Shown in pieces: positions 1 to 5,894 of a stretch of DNA of 5,966 nucleotides. Where the stretch lies: NCBI GenBank assembly GCA_022567275.1, contig JADFHH010000120.1, forward strand, positions 1-5,966. Reading direction: 5' to 3'. The notes beneath the pieces were generated by a model, which saw nothing but the letters and a program-made list of their open reading frames with translations, was not told where the DNA came from and did not search any database. This stretch comes from Pseudomonadota bacterium (GTDB lineage: Bacteria > Pseudomonadota > Alphaproteobacteria > Rhizobiales > Methyloligellaceae). Position numbers and translations under genes: made by a program. Within the stretch, counting starts at the first letter, position 1. The number at the start of each line of letters is the position of its first letter.

Positions 1-747
1 GCTGCCGGAGCGGCGCTGGTGTGGCTGTCCTGGCAGGGCACCTCGTCTTTGTTGTCGCTGCCGGTGTTCGCAATTGCCGCCGTGCTGCTCATCGGCCTCA
101 AGGCGGCCGGCAGGGAGAATGGCGGCAAGGGGGATGAAGGTTCAGGCTTAAGCGGTTATTTCAACGCCGTGGCGGTGCTGGCCCGCGACCGTGCCGTCAT
201 CTGGCTGTGCGCCATGGCGGGCTTCCGCTCAATCGCCCAGACCGGCCTGCTGGTGTTCCTGCCGCTCTATCTGGTCAATGTGCTTCAGGTCTCGCCGGTG
301 ATGCTGGGGTTCACGGTCATGAGCATGCAGATTGGCGCGGTGATTGCCGGGCCCATGGCCGGAATTGCGTCCGACCGGATTGGCCGCAAGCCGGTCACGC
401 TCATCTGCCTCACGGCGGCGACGCTGATGCTTGGCGTTCTGACCCTGGTCGAGGGCATTGAGCTGTTTGTCGCGACCGTGTTCCTGCTCGGGCTGGCGGT
501 ATTCGCCGTGCGTCCGGTGATCCAGAGCTGGGCGCTCGACCTGGCCCCTGAGAAAATGAGCGGCTCCGTGATGAGCCTGCTGTTTGGCGCCCAGTCGGCC
601 ATGTCGGCGCTGATTCCTCTCGCGGGCGGTCTGATTGCCGACCAGTGGGGTATCGCGGCGGTGTTTTATGTGCTGGGCGCGGCGATGCTGATAGCCAATG
701 TGATTGTTTATTTCCAGCCGCACAGGCCGTGCGCGGCGAGGAAGTAG
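1..747 (+). CDS. MFS transporter, C-terminal half (5' end outside window)
   Basis: This is the C-terminal 248 residues of a major facilitator superfamily carrier. The frame is open from base 1 and ends at TAG 745-747, so the true start lies upstream of the window; the GTG at 19 is only an internal Val codon. Hydrophobic segments fit the last membrane helix of the N-terminal bundle (about fragment residues 17-35), a polar Gly/Lys/Glu-rich central loop (about 36-50), then the six helices of the C-terminal bundle. The MFS loop motif GIASDRIGRKPV lies at fragment residues 121-132, where the repeat of motif A between helices 8 and 9 is expected. The overall look is that of drug or metabolite exporters of the fosmidomycin-resistance/multidrug type rather than the citrate/tricarballylate symporter TcuC, but half a protein is not enough to decide substrate or direction. 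It is the first visible gene of a tight plus-strand operon, 26 bases before the next gene. Family is confident; substrate is unknown. Confidence 0.88.
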   Translation, partial: AAGAALVWLSWQGTSSLLSLPVFAIAAVLLIGLKAAGRENGGKGDEGSGLSGYFNAVAVLARDRAVIWLCAMAGFRSIAQTGLLVFLPLYLVNVLQVSPVMLGFTVMSMQIGAVIAGPMAGIASDRIGRKPVTLICLTAATLMLGVLTLVEGIELFVATVFLLGLAVFAVRPVIQSWALDLAPEKMSGSVMSLLFGAQSAMSALIPLAGGLIADQWGIAAVFYVLGAAMLIANVIVYFQPHRPCAARK

Positions 748-758
748 GCATTTCTCCA

Positions 759-766
759 GAGGAGGT
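759..766 (+). promoter_or_regulatory. Ribosome binding site deciding the nitronate monooxygenase start
   Basis: GAGGAGGT is a near-perfect Shine-Dalgarno sequence placed 7 bases before ATG 774. It fixes the start there and rules out the longer reading that would begin inside the transporter gene at 645, whose first 43 residues do not look like the enzyme family. Confidence 0.85.
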
Positions 767-773
767 ACGCCTT

Positions 774-1763
774 ATGGCGCTCAAGACACGGCTGACCGAA
801 CGCTTTGACATCGAACATCCGGTCTTGTCGGCGCCAATGGCCTTTGTTGCCGGCGGCGCGCTCGCCGCCGCCGTAACCAAAGCCGGCGGGCTGGGCCTGA
901 TCGGCGGCGGCTATGGCGACGCGGAGTGGCTGGACGAGCAGTTTCGCGCCGCGGGAAATACGCCGGTGGGGTGCGGGTTCATTACCTGGTCGCTGGCCGA
1001 TGCGCCACATCTGCTCGATGCGGTTCTGGAGCGCGAACCGGCAACCATTTTCCTGTCCTTTGGCGATCCGGCGCCCTTCGCGCCAAAGATTGCGCAAGCC
1101 GGGGTGCCGCTCATCTGCCAGGTGCAGACCCTCAAAGGGGCACGCGGCGCAATTGACGCCGGGGCTTGCGTGATTGTGGCGCAAGGCGCTGAAGCGGGTG
1201 GCCATGCCGGTGTGCGGGCCACGTTCCCGCTGGTTCCCGAAGTCGCCGATCTGATTGCGGCGCGCAGCCCGGATGTCGTGCTGTGCGCGGCGGGCGGCGT
1301 GGGCGACGGGCGCGGTCTTGCCGCCGCGCTGATGCTGGGCGCGGACGGCGTGCTCGTGGGATCGCGTTTTTCGGCCTGTTCAGAAGCGCTTGTGTTCCCC
1401 GGCTGGCATGAGGCGCTGCTTGGCGCGGATGGCGACGTGACCGTTCAGACCAGCATCATCGACATCGCCCGCAAACGCGACTGGCCCGAACCCTACAAGA
1501 TACGCGTCGTGGAAAACGCACTGGTGAAGCGGTGGCGGGGCAAGGAAGACGAGATGCGGGCGCGGCAGGACGAGGAAGCGGCAAATTATGAACAGGCGGC
1601 GGCGAAGGGCGACAGCGGCAATTACGGCGTTATCGTCGGCGAAAATGTTGGCCTGATCGGCGACATAGAACCCGCCGCCACCATTCTGGAGCGCATGGTA
1701 TCGGAGGCGGAAGCGCTGTTGCGGCGTGGTGCGGATTTTGTTTCGCCGGCGGCAAAAGGGTAA
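774..1763 (+). CDS. Nitronate monooxygenase / 2-nitropropane dioxygenase-family FMN enzyme
   Basis: This encodes 329 residues, a normal length for the FMN-dependent TIM-barrel family that oxidises alkyl nitronates to aldehydes or keto acids plus nitrite with O2. Visible family marks, in order, are the N-terminal strand HPVLSAPMAFVAGG (15-28) with the first flavin loop, AVTKAGGLGLIGGG (33-46), the strongly conserved AQGAEAGGHAG (136-146) whose H144 is the likely catalytic histidine, and the phosphate-binding region AAGGVGDGRG (172-181) followed by LGADGVLVGSRF (188-199). A charged helical stretch follows at about 250-280. No signal peptide or membrane segment is seen, so it should be cytosolic. 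The start at ATG 774 is set by a strong ribosome binding site. It lies between the transporter (26-base gap) and zapE (13-base gap). Some relatives are NADH:quinone reductases or other flavin oxidoreductases annotated under the same name, so the family is secure but the substrate is not. Propionate-3-nitronate is the best-known physiological substrate of class I members. Confidence 0.88.
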   Translation: MALKTRLTERFDIEHPVLSAPMAFVAGGALAAAVTKAGGLGLIGGGYGDAEWLDEQFRAAGNTPVGCGFITWSLADAPHLLDAVLEREPATIFLSFGDPAPFAPKIAQAGVPLICQVQTLKGARGAIDAGACVIVAQGAEAGGHAGVRATFPLVPEVADLIAARSPDVVLCAAGGVGDGRGLAAALMLGADGVLVGSRFSACSEALVFPGWHEALLGADGDVTVQTSIIDIARKRDWPEPYKIRVVENALVKRWRGKEDEMRARQDEEAANYEQAAAKGDSGNYGVIVGENVGLIGDIEPAATILERMVSEAEALLRRGADFVSPAAKG

Positions 1764-1776
1764 AGGACAAAACCGA

Positions 1777-2898
1777 ATGCAGAACGGGCCGTTAGCGCGC
1801 TACAGATCACTGGTCGGCGAGGGCTGTCTCAGCCCCGATCCGGCCCAGCTGCTGGCAGCGGAAAAGCTTGAGCTACTGGCCAACCGTCTGGCCCGGTACG
1901 AGCCGCCGCACAAAACCGACCTGTTTTCCTTCTTCACCCGCAATCGGGGTGAAATACCGCAAGGGCTTTACATGTTCGGCGGCGTGGGGCGTGGCAAAAC
2001 CATGCTGATGGATTTGTTTTTCGAGGCGATTCCTTACCCTGCCAAACGCCGCGTGCATTTCCACGAATTCATGGGCGAAGTGCACGAATTGATCGCCCGC
2101 TTCCGCGCCGACCAGAAAGGCGATCCGATTCCCGCCACCGCGCAAGCTATCGCGCGCGAGGCGGCGTTGCTGTGTTTCGATGAATTGCATGTCACCGATA
2201 TCGCCGATGCGATGATTCTTGGGCGGCTGTTCAAGGCGTTGTTCGAGGCCGGCGTGGTCATGGTGGCGACCTCCAATTCGCCGCCCTGGGAACTTTACAA
2301 AGACGGTTTGAACCGGCCGCTGTTCGAGCCTTTCATCGAGATCATCGAAAACCGCATGGAGGTGCTACAGCTCGAGGCGGCTACCGATTACCGGCTGGAA
2401 AAGTTGCAAGGCGCGCAGCTTTACTTTACCCCCGCGGGCAAAAAGGCGGCCAAAGCCATGCGCGCGACCTTTCTGCGGCTGACCGGGCGCAGACGAGGTG
2501 AAGCGGCGAGTATCGACATCAAGGGCCGCAAGCTGGCGATACCCGAAGCGGCCATGGGGGTGGCGCGGTTCGACTTCGAGGATTTATGCAACCAGCCGCT
2601 GGGGCCGGGCGACTATCTGGTGATCGCCCACGCCTATGACATTCTGCTGATTGAAAATGTACCCATCCTGGAGCAGGTGCACCGCGAACAGGCGCGCCGC
2701 TTCATCACCCTTATCGACACGCTCTACGACAATGGCGTACGGCTGGTGCTCTCGGCCGATGCGGAACCCGGCGCGCTCTACGCCATGACGCGTGGCGCGG
2801 AGCTGTTCGAGCGCACTGCATCGCGGCTGATAGAAATGCGCTCGCAAGAATATCTGGCGCGGGCGCGCGGTGAGGAGGTTGGGTTAGATGCGGGGTAA
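1777..2898 (+). CDS. zapE: Cell division protein ZapE (AFG1-like ATPase)
   Basis: This encodes 373 residues, the usual length for ZapE, a P-loop ATPase that acts on the FtsZ ring during constriction in E. coli and is the bacterial counterpart of mitochondrial AFG1/LACE1. The start is ATG 1777 with AAAGGA (1762-1767) 9 bases upstream; the in-frame ATG at 1726 lies inside the preceding gene and lacks a site. Visible parts are the N-terminal YRSLVGEGCLSPDPAQ (9-24), Walker A GGVGRGKT (68-75), the HFHEFM block (94-99), Walker B LLCFDE (131-136) with the following LHVTDIADAMILGRLF, sensor-1-like ATSN (164-167), GLNRPLFEPFI (177-187) with a candidate arginine finger R180, and the C-terminal FERTASRLIEM (344-354). 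The protein looks complete and should be cytosolic. It sits 13 bases after the nitronate monooxygenase gene and 8 bases before tcuA. In many alphaproteobacteria this gene neighbours malate dehydrogenase or other TCA-cycle genes, so its place between two metabolic genes here is notable. Confidence 0.95.
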   Translation: MQNGPLARYRSLVGEGCLSPDPAQLLAAEKLELLANRLARYEPPHKTDLFSFFTRNRGEIPQGLYMFGGVGRGKTMLMDLFFEAIPYPAKRRVHFHEFMGEVHELIARFRADQKGDPIPATAQAIAREAALLCFDELHVTDIADAMILGRLFKALFEAGVVMVATSNSPPWELYKDGLNRPLFEPFIEIIENRMEVLQLEAATDYRLEKLQGAQLYFTPAGKKAAKAMRATFLRLTGRRRGEAASIDIKGRKLAIPEAAMGVARFDFEDLCNQPLGPGDYLVIAHAYDILLIENVPILEQVHREQARRFITLIDTLYDNGVRLVLSADAEPGALYAMTRGAELFERTASRLIEMRSQEYLARARGEEVGLDAG

Positions 2899-2906
2899 GG
2901 TGGTGC

Positions 2907-4307
2907 ATGGCTGATTTATCGCAAAATTACGATGTGCTGGTCATCGGCGCGGGTAACGCAGCGTTGTGCGCGGCCATCACGGCGCGGCGCGGCGGCGCCA
3001 GCGTGCTGGTGCTGGAATGCGCACCGCGCGACTTTCGCGGCGGCAATTCCCGCCACACCCGCAACATCCGCTATGCCCATGAGAGCGCCACCGATTATGT
3101 GACCGGCCCGTACCCGGTGGAGGAATATTGGGACGATTTGCTGCGCGTCACTGCTGGCAAGACCAATGAAAAGCTGGCGCGGATGGTGCTGGAGCAATCG
3201 GTATATGCGGTCGACTGGATGATGCAACAAGGCGTGCGTTTCCAGCCGCCGCTCAAGGGCACGCTCGGGCTGGCACGCACCAACGCCTTCTTTTTTGGTG
3301 GCGGCAAGGGGATGATGAATTCGTTTTATCTCACTGCTGAAAAGCTCGGCGTGGAAATCCTTTACGAGGCGGAGGTGAGCGACCTCACCCTGGACGATGG
3401 GCGCTTTGTCAATGCACGGCTGCGTTATGGGGGACGCGAGCACAATGTGCCGGCGCGCGCGCTGGTGGTGGCGGCGGGGGGGTTCGAGGCCAATATCGAG
3501 TGGCTGAAGGAGGTCTGGGGCGAAGCGGCGGAAAATTTCCTCATTCGCGGCACCCCTTACAACAAGGGCCGTTTGTTGCGGGTGCTGCTCGATCATGGCG
3601 CGCAACCAGTGAGTGAAGCCGACCAGTGCCACGCGACGCCGATAGATGCGCGTTCGCCCAAATTCGACGGCGGCATCGCCACCCGCGTCGACTGCGTGAT
3701 CTATTCGATCATGGTCAACAAACATGGCGCTCGCTTCCATGACGAGGGCGAGGATATCTGGCCAAAACGCTACGCCATCTGGGGCCGCCTCGTCGCCAAG
3801 CAACCCGATCAAATCGCTTACGCCATCATCGATTCCAAATGTCTGGAGCTGTTCATGCCGACCATTTTTCCGCCCTTTGAAGCACCCACCATCAAAGAGC
3901 TGGCTGAAAAGCTGGAGCTTGAGCCAAAACCGCTTGAAAAAACCGTCGCAAAATTCAACTCCGCGGTGCAGCCGGGCGCGTTCGACGCTGCCCGGCTCGA
4001 CGGCTGCCATACCAAGGGGCTGACACCGGAAAAAACCAACTGGGCGCGAAAAATCGATACCCCGCCTTTTTACGGCTATCCGCTGCGCCCGGGCATCACC
4101 TTCACCTATCTCGGCGTCGAAGTGGACGAAAAAGCGCGGGTGCTGTTCGGGGTGAACAAGAAACCGGCGGACAATATTTTCGCCGCCGGCGAGGTGATGG
4201 CCGGTAATGTACTGGGGCAGGGCTATACCGCCGGGATTGGCCTGCTGATCGGCAATGTGTTCGGCCGCATCGCCGGAGAGGAGGCCGCACGCCGTGCCGT
4301 CAACTGA
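2907..4307 (+). CDS. tcuA: FAD-dependent tricarballylate dehydrogenase TcuA
   Basis: This encodes 466 residues, matching the length of Salmonella TcuA, which oxidises tricarballylate to cis-aconitate and leaves reduced FAD for TcuB to reoxidise. It belongs to the fumarate reductase/succinate dehydrogenase flavoprotein group. The N-terminal dinucleotide-binding fold reads YDVLVIGAGNAALCAA (8-23), with acidic E37 at the end of the second strand for the FAD ribose. Other marks are GGNSRHTRNIRYA (45-57), the second FAD region ALVVAAGGFEAN (185-196), the TcuA-like stretch QCHATPIDARSPKFDGGI (240-257), NKHGARFHDEGEDIWPKRYAIWGRL (271-295), the DTPPFYGYPLRPGITFTYLG region (384-403) and the C-terminal FAD loop FAAGEVMAGNVLGQGYTAG (425-443). 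No export signal is present. ATG 2907 is preceded by a modest AAGG (2897-2900) 6 bases upstream, overlapping the zapE stop, so translation is probably coupled to zapE. Its 3' end overlaps tcuB by 14 bases. The assignment to TcuA rather than a general fumarate reductase flavoprotein is strong because the true TcuB partner follows. Confidence 0.94.
   Translation: MADLSQNYDVLVIGAGNAALCAAITARRGGASVLVLECAPRDFRGGNSRHTRNIRYAHESATDYVTGPYPVEEYWDDLLRVTAGKTNEKLARMVLEQSVYAVDWMMQQGVRFQPPLKGTLGLARTNAFFFGGGKGMMNSFYLTAEKLGVEILYEAEVSDLTLDDGRFVNARLRYGGREHNVPARALVVAAGGFEANIEWLKEVWGEAAENFLIRGTPYNKGRLLRVLLDHGAQPVSEADQCHATPIDARSPKFDGGIATRVDCVIYSIMVNKHGARFHDEGEDIWPKRYAIWGRLVAKQPDQIAYAIIDSKCLELFMPTIFPPFEAPTIKELAEKLELEPKPLEKTVAKFNSAVQPGAFDAARLDGCHTKGLTPEKTNWARKIDTPPFYGYPLRPGITFTYLGVEVDEKARVLFGVNKKPADNIFAAGEVMAGNVLGQGYTAGIGLLIGNVFGRIAGEEAARRAVN
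4275..4284 (+). promoter_or_regulatory. Ribosome binding site deciding a GTG start for tcuB
   Basis: GGAGAGGAGG inside the end of tcuA lies 9 bases before GTG 4294. It selects that GTG over ATG 4255, which lies upstream of this site within tcuA, and over ATG 4333, which has no comparable site and would begin only a few residues before the first cysteine cluster. Confidence 0.75.
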
Positions 4308-5394
4308 CACACTAAAAGAAGCCGATCGGCTGATGACCATCTGCAACGCCTGCCGCTATTGCGAGGGTTTTTGCGCGGTGTTTCCGGCGATGGAGCGGCG
4401 CAGGCTTTTTTCCTTGGGAGACCTCACTTTTCTGGCCAATCTGTGCCATGGCTGCAATGGCTGCTATCACACCTGCCAATATGCCCCGCCGCATGAATTC
4501 GACGTCAATGTGCCGAAAATATTTGCAGCCCTTCGGGTGGAAACTTATGCGCAATACGCCTGGCCGGGATTTCTCGCCCGCGCTTTTCACCGCAACGGGC
4601 TGTTCGTTTCGCTGGCGGTTGCCTTGGCATTGGCGCTTCTGCTCGTGCTCACCTTCACCCTGCAGGACGCGTCTGTCCTGTTCGGCGAACATTCCGGGAC
4701 GGGCGCCTTTTATGCGGTCATCCCCTATGACGCCATGGTCTGGCCGTTCGGCCTCGTCTTCGGGTTCGCCATTTTCGCGATGATCGCCGGCGGTGTGCGC
4801 TACTGGCGCGACACGGCCGGGCGCTCCGGCGCCAAGCTATCGTTGCGCGCCGTTCTTGGCGGGGTGCGGGATGTGCTCACGCTCAAAAATCTCGGCGGGG
4901 GCGGGGGCGGCTGCACCTACCCGGATGAGAATTTCTCCTATGCAAGGCGCAATTTTCATCATTTCACCTTCTACGGCTTCATGCTGTGTTTCGCCGCCAC
5001 CTCGCTGGCCACCATCTACCATCACGGCTTTGGCTGGATTGCGCCTTATTCCTTCACCAGCGCCCCAGTCATTCTCGGCACCCTTGGCGGCATCGGCCTG
5101 CTGATCGGCCCGGCGGGCCTGTTATGGCTCAAGGCAAAAGCCGAACCCGCTCCGCTCGCACGCGATCTGCTCGGCATGGACGTGGCGCTGCTGGTGCTGT
5201 TGTTCGCCATCGCCCTCACCGGGCTGGCGCTCCTGGTTTTGCGCGAAACAAGCGCCATGGGCACGCTGCTCAGCGTTCATCTGGGTTTCGTTATGGCCCT
5301 GTTCGCGACCCTGCCCTATGGAAAAATGGTGCATGGGGTTTACCGGTTTCTGGCGCTGGTCCAGGACGCGGCGGAAGACAAGCCACTGCGTTAG
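4294..5394 (+). CDS. tcuB: Tricarballylate utilization protein TcuB (Fe-S / membrane electron transfer, CitB family)
   Basis: From GTG 4294 this gives 366 residues. TcuB reoxidises the FADH2 of TcuA and passes electrons towards the quinone pool. The N-terminal soluble part has two CxxCxxCxxxC clusters, C17/C20/C23/C27 and C51/C54/C57/C61, each followed closely by proline-containing segments, as expected for two 4Fe-4S centres of ferredoxin type. The rest is membrane domain with hydrophobic segments at about 101-123, 148-167, 222-241, 257-279, 296-315 and 323-340. A loop with six glycines then C207 and TYPDENFSYARRNFHH (201-223) is the region that TcuB/CitB relatives share. Histidines near membrane segments (H222, H223, H243, H244, H329, H347) are candidate heme b ligands. 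The gene overlaps tcuA by 14 bases, pointing to coupled, near-equal synthesis of the two partners. The protein looks complete. Heme binding is inferred from the family and was not shown here. Confidence 0.93.
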   Translation: MPSTDTLKEADRLMTICNACRYCEGFCAVFPAMERRRLFSLGDLTFLANLCHGCNGCYHTCQYAPPHEFDVNVPKIFAALRVETYAQYAWPGFLARAFHRNGLFVSLAVALALALLLVLTFTLQDASVLFGEHSGTGAFYAVIPYDAMVWPFGLVFGFAIFAMIAGGVRYWRDTAGRSGAKLSLRAVLGGVRDVLTLKNLGGGGGGCTYPDENFSYARRNFHHFTFYGFMLCFAATSLATIYHHGFGWIAPYSFTSAPVILGTLGGIGLLIGPAGLLWLKAKAEPAPLARDLLGMDVALLVLLFAIALTGLALLVLRETSAMGTLLSVHLGFVMALFATLPYGKMVHGVYRFLALVQDAAEDKPLR

Positions 5395-5479
5395 AGTACG
5401 AACTTATAAATTAGCAGGGTTGAAGCGCTGTGCGGCAATATCCGCTTAGAGGTTCCCTCAATTAGTTTCGGGTTGGGCG
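5395..5479. other. Convergent gap between tcuB and rpmB; no convincing terminator
   Basis: These 85 bases separate the two stop codons of convergent genes and should hold the ends of both transcripts. Only short inverted repeats are visible: GCGG/CCGC with a 6-base loop (5432-5445), an overlapping alternative AAGCG/CGCTT (5423-5447), and GAGG/CCTC with a 3-base loop (5449-5459). None is followed by a clear T-run on either strand, so an intrinsic terminator is not supported. The gap is locally less GC-rich than the genes around it. Confidence 0.5.
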
Positions 5480-5770
5480 CTAAGTGGCCGCAACCTTCGC
5501 TTTCTCGATCTGGCGCTTGATCCGGCGCGCCCTGAGCGACAGCTCCGCACTCTTGGCCTTGGCGAGAAAGCCATCCAGGCCGCCGCGATGTTCAACGGTC
5601 CTGAGCGCATTGGCGCTGACCCTGAAGCGCACCGAGCGGCCAAGCGTTTCGCTCAGCAGGGAGACATGACACAGATTGGGCAAGAAACGCCGGCGCGTCT
5701 TGTTGTGCGCATGACTGACATTATTGCCGGTCATGACCCCCTTGCCTGTAAGTTCGCAACGCCGCGACAT
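5480..5770 (-). CDS. rpmB: 50S ribosomal protein L28
   Basis: This encodes 96 residues, the length typical of the longer alphaproteobacterial L28, a basic protein of the large ribosomal subunit needed for late assembly steps. The family signature [19 protein letters not shown] (2-20) is followed by [11 protein letters not shown] (23-33), then [23 protein letters not shown] (47-69) and a basic helical tail (80-93) ending KAKVAAT. The only cysteines are C5 and C34, so this is not the zinc-ribbon form with paired CxxC motifs. The start on the minus strand has AGGAG (plus-strand CTCCT at 5779-5783) 8 bases upstream. It has its own promoter and points towards the tcu operon. No rpmG or other ribosomal gene follows it, so it is probably transcribed alone here. 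The call is close to certain. Confidence 0.98.
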   Translation of the reverse strand: MSRRCELTGKGVMTGNNVSHAHNKTRRRFLPNLCHVSLLSETLGRSVRFRVSANALRTVEHRGGLDGFLAKAKSAELSLRARRIKRQIEKAKVAAT

Positions 5771-5781
5771 GAATCATGCTC

Positions 5782-5815
5782 CTGAGAATGGCCGTCTCAG
5801 CCTGATCGCCCAGGC
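5782..5815 (-). promoter_or_regulatory. Two tandem hairpins in the rpmB leader, one touching the ribosome binding site
   Basis: Read on the minus strand, GCCTG/CAGGC with a 6-base loop (plus coordinates 5815-5800) is followed at once by CTGAGA/TCTCAG with a 7-base loop (5800-5782). They share base 5800, so both cannot be fully formed at the same time. The 3' arm of the second stem takes in the first two bases of the AGGAG ribosome binding site. The geometry resembles leaders where a ribosomal protein or RNA folding limits initiation. Stems of 5 and 6 pairs are small, so function is inference. Confidence 0.4.
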
Positions 5816-5823
5816 GGCGCGAT

Positions 5824-5852
5824 GATATACGGGCCGTGCGGGCGCCCGTCAA
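5824..5852 (-). promoter_or_regulatory. Predicted sigma70-type promoter of rpmB
   Basis: On the minus strand, TTGACG (5852-5847, five of six consensus bases) is followed after exactly 17 bases by TATATC (5829-5824, four of six). The start of transcription would fall near 5817, giving a leader of about 47 bases before the rpmB start codon. The -35 is of the TTGAC type favoured by alphaproteobacterial housekeeping sigma. The position directly upstream of a ribosomal protein gene makes the call plausible; the start site has not been measured. Confidence 0.68.
5829..5849. repeat. Inverted repeat filling the rpmB promoter spacer
   Basis: ACGGGC (5829-5834) and GCCCGT (5844-5849) form perfect 6-base arms around 9 bases. 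The arms touch the -10 hexamer by one base and overlap three bases of the -35 hexamer. It could be an operator for a dimeric protein or a by-product of GC-rich composition. Confidence 0.4.
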
Positions 5853-5864
5853 GCTGGCGGCGCC

Positions 5865-5894
5865 GGCGCCGGCATCAATTTTATGCCCGGCGCC
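5865..5894. repeat. Strong GC-rich inverted repeat upstream of the rpmB promoter
   Basis: GGCGCCGGCAT (5865-5875) and ATGCCCGGCGCC (5883-5894) pair over 11 bases with one bulged C, around a 7-base AT-rich loop. Next to it, GGCGCCGGCGCC (5859-5870) is a perfect palindrome that shares bases with the left arm. No T-run follows on either strand, so a standard intrinsic terminator is not supported. It lies upstream of the rpmB -35 and could be a protein site or a structure from a transcript entering from the right. Confidence 0.5.

Noticed and set aside
645..773. N-terminal extension of the nitronate monooxygenase gene
   Set aside because: It overlaps the transporter gene in another frame, lacks a ribosome binding site at 645, and the family alignment starts at ATG 774 with a strong site.
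3476..3482. Run of seven G bases in tcuA as a phase-variable tract
   Set aside because: It encodes the conserved AAGGF of the FAD region, the frame is intact, and the run is short for slippage switching in a GC-rich genome.
2916..4346. Open minus-strand frame of 476 codons opposite tcuA
   Set aside because: It mirrors tcuA, whose family motifs run through the whole plus-strand frame; its translation is rich in His, Arg and Gln and shows no family motif. Long antisense frames are common in GC-rich genes.
5423..5459. Intrinsic terminators between tcuB and rpmB
   Set aside because: The stems have only 4-5 pairs, some are mutually exclusive, and no T-run follows on either strand.
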